Assembly (NCBI RefSeq): GCF_039535235.1
Contig: NZ_BAAAWU010000001.1
Span: 1,736,001-1,800,000, forward strand
Length of the DNA stretch: 64,000 nucleotides
Direction of reading: 5' to 3'
Origin: Streptomyces roseoviridis
GTDB taxonomy: Bacteria > Actinomycetota > Actinomycetes > Streptomycetales > Streptomycetaceae
Numbering within the stretch: the first letter of the stretch is position 1; the number at the start of each line of letters is the position of its first letter. Below are positions 61,049-64,000 of this stretch, piece after piece. The translations under genes were made by a program, and so were the position numbers. The notes below the pieces were generated by a model that worked only from the letters and a program-made list of their open reading frames with translations, had not been told where the DNA came from and did not search any database.

Positions 61049-61831
61049 TCAGACCTCCGGCCGGAGCATGGGCGGGTTGAGCAACGTGGCCCCACCAGCG
61101 CGGAAAAGCTGGGCGGGACGGCCGCCCTGACGGGTCGTGGTGCCGCCTGCCGGAACCAGAAAGCCGGGCGTGCCGGTCACCTTGCGGTGGAAGTTGCGCG
61201 GATCGAGGGCCACTCCCCACACCGCCTCGTAGACCCGGCGGAGCTCGCCGACCGTGAACTCCGGCGGGCAGAAGGCGGTGGCGAGCGAGGAGTACTCGAT
61301 CTTGGAGCGTGCGCGCTCCACCCCGTCGGCGAGGATCCGGGCGTGGTCGAAGGCGAGCGGCACCGGCGGTTCGCCTTCCGGATCCGCCGCCCCGTCCTGC
61401 CCGAGGAGCTCCTCGACGGGTGCCCAGCGCGCACTGTTGGCGTCGCCGCCCGCCCGCGGCGCCGGCAGGTCCGGCGCGAGCGCCAGGTGCGCCACGCTGA
61501 CCACCCTCATCCGCGGGTCGCGGTCGGGCGCTCCGTAGGTCGCCAGCTGCTCCAGGTGCGCCCCGTTGCCGGGCACGGGCGGCGGGGCCCCCGGGTCGTG
61601 GACGCAGAGGCCGGTCTCCTCGACCAGCTCGCGCGCGGCGGCGGCGTCGAGGTCCTCGTCGGCCCGGACGAAGCCGCCCGGCAGTGCCCAGCGCCCCTGG
61701 AACGGGGCCTCCCCCCGTTTCACGACCAGGGCGCACAGGGCATGGCGCCGCACGGTGAGCACGACCAGATCGACGGTGACGGCGAAGGGCGGAAAGGCCG
61801 ACGGGTCGTAGGGAGGCATGCCCGTGATCAT
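61049..61831 (-). CDS. Nudix hydrolase with C-terminal winged helix, NrtR-like regulator
   Basis: A 260-residue two-domain protein. The Nudix box is intact: 'GGFVRADEDLDAAAARELVEETGL' fits GX5EX7REUXEEXGU, so hydrolysis may be retained. The C-terminal ~70 residues ('FTVGELRRVYEAVWGVALDPRNFHRKVTGTPGFLVPAG') match the winged helix of NrtR-type regulators, which bind ADP-ribose and repress NAD or sugar genes. ATG 61831 has AGGAAG seven bases upstream; the long open frame further 5' is antisense noise from the next gene. A palindrome overlaps the start. All flanking genes run the same way. Confidence 0.88.
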   Translation of the reverse strand: MITGMPPYDPSAFPPFAVTVDLVVLTVRRHALCALVVKRGEAPFQGRWALPGGFVRADEDLDAAAARELVEETGLCVHDPGAPPPVPGNGAHLEQLATYGAPDRDPRMRVVSVAHLALAPDLPAPRAGGDANSARWAPVEELLGQDGAADPEGEPPVPLAFDHARILADGVERARSKIEYSSLATAFCPPEFTVGELRRVYEAVWGVALDPRNFHRKVTGTPGFLVPAGGTTTRQGGRPAQLFRAGGATLLNPPMLRPEV

Positions 61832-61851
61832 AGTCGTCTTCCTGACGATAA
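61832..61851 (-). promoter_or_regulatory. Palindrome at the Nudix regulator start (possible operator)
   Basis: TCGTC-TTCCT-GACGA (61834-61848), with partial extension (TAG/TAA) on both sides, lies between the Shine-Dalgarno and the upstream region of the ATG at 61831. The position suits autoregulation by the NrtR-like product. Confidence 0.4.
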
Positions 61852-61959
61852 ACACGCCCGCGGGAAGGATCCGGCACCACTTCTTCTCCGCTCGCCCCTC
61901 CCGGTCCTCCTGTTCTTCCGCTCGAACTCGCCGACCACCGTCGAAAGGCCCGTGGCGGG

Positions 61960-64000
61960 TCAGACTCCCAGCTGGAGGCCGGGCGTCGCCTCCTCGACCA
62001 TGCCGAGCCCCAGCCGTCCGACGCGGGCCGCGAACGGCTCGCCGGCCACCCGGAGACCCGACAGCCGTACTTCTCCGAGCGGGGCCGAAGGCAGCGGGTG
62101 CAGGGCGACCGTGCGTCCGGGGACGTCGGGACGGATCCCGAGGACCGCGGTGAGCAGATGCACCCCGGACGCTGCGGCCACCGCGGCGGGCCGGCAGGCC
62201 GCCGGGTGCGGCACCGGGAGCGCGCCGGTCGTCCGCCGCTCCCCCGCGTACATCTCGGGGAGCCGGTGGTCGAACGCCTCGGCGGCGTCCAGAACGCCGC
62301 GCAGCAGCGACGCCGCCTCGTTCTCGTGCCCGGCCGCGGCGAGCCCGGCGACGGCGACCACCGTCTCGTGCACCCGCACCGCTCCCGACCGGTGCCCGAA
62401 CGGGTTGTAGCCGGGCTCCTTCTCCCCGAGGCCGCGCAGGCCCCACCCGGAGTCGAGCGCCGGGGCGGCGAGCAGCCTGGCCAGTCGCTCGGTCTGGTCC
62501 TTGTCGAGCAGTCCGGGGGCCCGCCGGCCGGCGGCGGCGAGCCCCGTGTCGAGGAGGTGCGCGGCCCAGCCTCCGAGGTGCGGCAGCGGGCGGCCGTCGG
62601 GTGTGCGGGCGAGAACGGGCCGGCCGCCGGAGGGGTCGTCGAGCCAGAACCTCCCGCGGAACCGCTCGCGCAGTGCCCGCGCCCATTCCCGCCACGCGTC
62701 CCCGCCGGGTCTCCCGCAGGCGTCGAGCAGGTCGGCGCCGAGCAGGGCCGCACGGTGGGCGTGGGCCTGGGTCTCGGCCCGTACCGGCCCGGTGGGCCAC
62801 GGATCCGGCACGAACCCGTCGGTGTCGGCGGCCCCGCGCAGCCAGTCGAGGCACCGCTCGGCGATGGGGACCAGTTCTGCCAGGTCCTGCTCGGGAAGTC
62901 CCCAGCGGCGGGCCTCGGCGAGAACGACGGGGAAGGCGAGGGTGGCCTCGACGCCGGTGCAGCGGGGCGGCAGCAGGGGGCCTGCGTCCCTGAGCGGCCC
63001 GGGGACGAGCCCCGCCTGCGGTCCCGTGCCGGCGCGTTGGGCCCGGCCGAGGGCCCGCAGGGTGGTGACGGCGAGCCGGGTGCCGAGCGGCAGGGCCATG
63101 CGGGCGGCCCAGAGCGCCTCCGCGGTGACGGGGCCGCAGCGCCAGGGGACTCCGGCCGCGAGGTGGACGTCGGCGGGGTGAGCGGGGTCGCGCTGGAGCA
63201 GCGCGCGCAGGTCGGCGACGGAGGAGCGCAGCAGCGGCCCGAGGCGCGGGTCGTCTCCTTCGGCGGCGGCGTCGGCGAGCGTGTGGCCGCCCGGCCGTCC
63301 GGCACCGGGGCCCTGCCGGCGGCGGGAGCGCTCGCTGCCGAGCCGGAGGGTGAGGGCGAAGTGATCCCCTGGGGCCAGTGCGGCCTCCCAGCGGAGGAGC
63401 CCGGCCGCCGCCAGCGCGTCGCTGGGCGGCGGGTCCGCCGCGACGGTGACGGCGGAGCCGTCCTCATGGACCCAGCGGAGCCCGGTGCCGTGGACGCTCG
63501 CGGCCAGCTCGGGCCCCGGCCGCCCGCCCGCCACCGCGCCCAGGTCCGCGAGGTCCGTGCCCAGAGCGAGCTCCACGGGGACCCGTAGTGGCCGGAGCGC
63601 GGAGCTGCGCAGGGTGATCCGCTCGGTCCCGTCGGCCTCGCGGCTGCGCTCGACGCGGAGGCCGGGGTCGGGGCCGGTGTCGCCGGGCGCGCGCAGGACA
63701 GCCAGGAAGTCGGCGCGGTCCGGGGCGGCCGGCCGGCCGTGGAGGGGGACGGGCTCACGTCCGGCCACGCGCAGGACGCATCGGGAGAGGAGCCGTCGCC
63801 CGCCGAGGAAGACGCCTTCGATTCCTGTGCCGGTGAGCTGCCCGTGGCGGGGGCTGAGGGTGAGGGCCGGGAGCGCGACGCCGACGAGGGTGTCGTGCAG
63901 GGCGGGCAGGTCGACGGGGCGGGCCGGCCCGGCTCCCGTTCCCGGTGGCGGAGGGCCGGGGTGGGAGGAGTGACCGGTGGAGGGTCCGGGGGCCTGGGCG
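61960..64000 (-). CDS. Glycogen-debranching-type protein (GDE N-terminal domain plus six-hairpin domain), 5' truncated
   Basis: The frame is open from the stop at 61960 to the right edge of the window without a plausible start, giving at least 679 residues. Near the edge 'HGQLTGTGIEGVFLGGRRLLSRCVLRVAGREP' is the start of the glycogen-debranching N-terminal domain (a beta-sandwich). After 'LRWEAALAPGDHFALTLRLGSERS' comes an (alpha/alpha)6-like domain with 'PPRCTGVEATLAFPVVLAEARRWGL', 'ETQAHAHRAALLGADLL', 'SGWGLRGLGEKEPGYNPFGHRSGAVRVHETVVAVAGLAAAG' and a C-terminal beta domain. Related enzymes hydrolyse alpha-glucans or other oligosaccharides. No signal peptide can be judged. The internal GTG at 63768 is inside the conserved domain and is not the start. 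Confidence 0.88.
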   Translation of the reverse strand, partial: AQAPGPSTGHSSHPGPPPPGTGAGPARPVDLPALHDTLVGVALPALTLSPRHGQLTGTGIEGVFLGGRRLLSRCVLRVAGREPVPLHGRPAAPDRADFLAVLRAPGDTGPDPGLRVERSREADGTERITLRSSALRPLRVPVELALGTDLADLGAVAGGRPGPELAASVHGTGLRWVHEDGSAVTVAADPPPSDALAAAGLLRWEAALAPGDHFALTLRLGSERSRRRQGPGAGRPGGHTLADAAAEGDDPRLGPLLRSSVADLRALLQRDPAHPADVHLAAGVPWRCGPVTAEALWAARMALPLGTRLAVTTLRALGRAQRAGTGPQAGLVPGPLRDAGPLLPPRCTGVEATLAFPVVLAEARRWGLPEQDLAELVPIAERCLDWLRGAADTDGFVPDPWPTGPVRAETQAHAHRAALLGADLLDACGRPGGDAWREWARALRERFRGRFWLDDPSGGRPVLARTPDGRPLPHLGGWAAHLLDTGLAAAGRRAPGLLDKDQTERLARLLAAPALDSGWGLRGLGEKEPGYNPFGHRSGAVRVHETVVAVAGLAAAGHENEAASLLRGVLDAAEAFDHRLPEMYAGERRTTGALPVPHPAACRPAAVAAASGVHLLTAVLGIRPDVPGRTVALHPLPSAPLGEVRLSGLRVAGEPFAARVGRLGLGMVEEATPGLQLGV

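Noticed and set aside
61840..62854. A 330-codon N-terminal extension of the Nudix protein
   Set aside because: It is an alternative frame of the debranching-type gene, Arg-rich and low-complexity; the Nudix domain begins at 61831 with a good Shine-Dalgarno.

Overview
The window is a 64 kb stretch of high-GC actinobacterial chromosome, almost certainly Streptomyces. It carries hrdB (principal sigma factor) beside whiH (sporulation GntR regulator), sepH (FtsZ-binding division protein), cutRS, a second gyrA/gyrB-like pair (parC/parE), coproporphyrin ferrochelatase with the actinobacterial cysteine cluster, and ptsH behind a DasR-type operator. From memory this gene order matches the S. coelicolor segment running from kdpDE/dut through cutRS, hemH, sepH, ptsH, parC and parE to hrdB-whiH, read in the opposite direction. 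It is mostly conserved core chromosome. There are no rRNA or tRNA genes, IS elements, prophage or CRISPR arrays that I can see.

Layout. 1-6.8 kb: the end of one TrkA/RCK potassium-channel regulator and a complete second one, a DUF3159 membrane protein with an OB-fold protein, the KdpE/KdpD potassium-sensing pair without kdpFABC, and a lone LolD-type ABC ATPase. 6.9-10.6 kb: a tightly packed thioesterase-dut-DUF3710 operon, DUF3093, and a DUF4193 operon. 11-19 kb: cutRS, suhB-like phosphatase, ferrochelatase, an MFS transporter coupled to a sugar-lactone oxidase, and a Pro/Thr-rich membrane protein. 19.5-21.7 kb: sepH followed by 1.1 kb of non-coding DNA holding a degenerate ~134-bp tandem repeat. 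21.7-30 kb: sulfurtransferase, two-domain VOC protein, a three-gene surface-glycan operon (YfhO-like protein, GT2, polysialyltransferase-like protein) in which two genes contain in-frame tandem repeats, and a GlxA-type regulator. 30-38.5 kb: thymidine kinase, alkaline-phosphatase-fold protein with DUF5998, a PatA-type GNAT/acyl-CoA synthetase, DasR-controlled HPr, a GntR/FCD regulator, and an M23 peptidase under a ydaO-type c-di-AMP riboswitch. 38.6-47 kb: two M16 peptidase-family subunits, parC, a solitary DUF262-DUF1524 nuclease of the GmrSD/SspE type, and a CobW GTPase. 47-52 kb: CitA/CitB-type two-component system and an acetate/SSS symporter with its DUF485 partner. 52-64 kb: parE, DUF7455, a trypsin-like protease, hrdB, whiH behind a WhiG-type promoter, an ABC ATPase-permease fusion, a NrtR-like Nudix regulator, and a glycogen-debranching-type protein that runs off the right edge.

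The region joins potassium and envelope sensing (KdpDE, CutRS, TrkA, c-di-AMP riboswitch), carbon regulation (HPr/DasR, acetate uptake, protein acetylation) and development or cell division (SepH, WhiH, HrdB). The least explained items are the sepH-downstream repeat array, the repeat-bearing glycan operon, the stand-alone DUF262/DUF1524 nuclease, and the whiH-adjacent ABC fusion. Several genes show a TACNNT hexamer 6-7 nt before the start codon and no Shine-Dalgarno, suggesting leaderless mRNAs.
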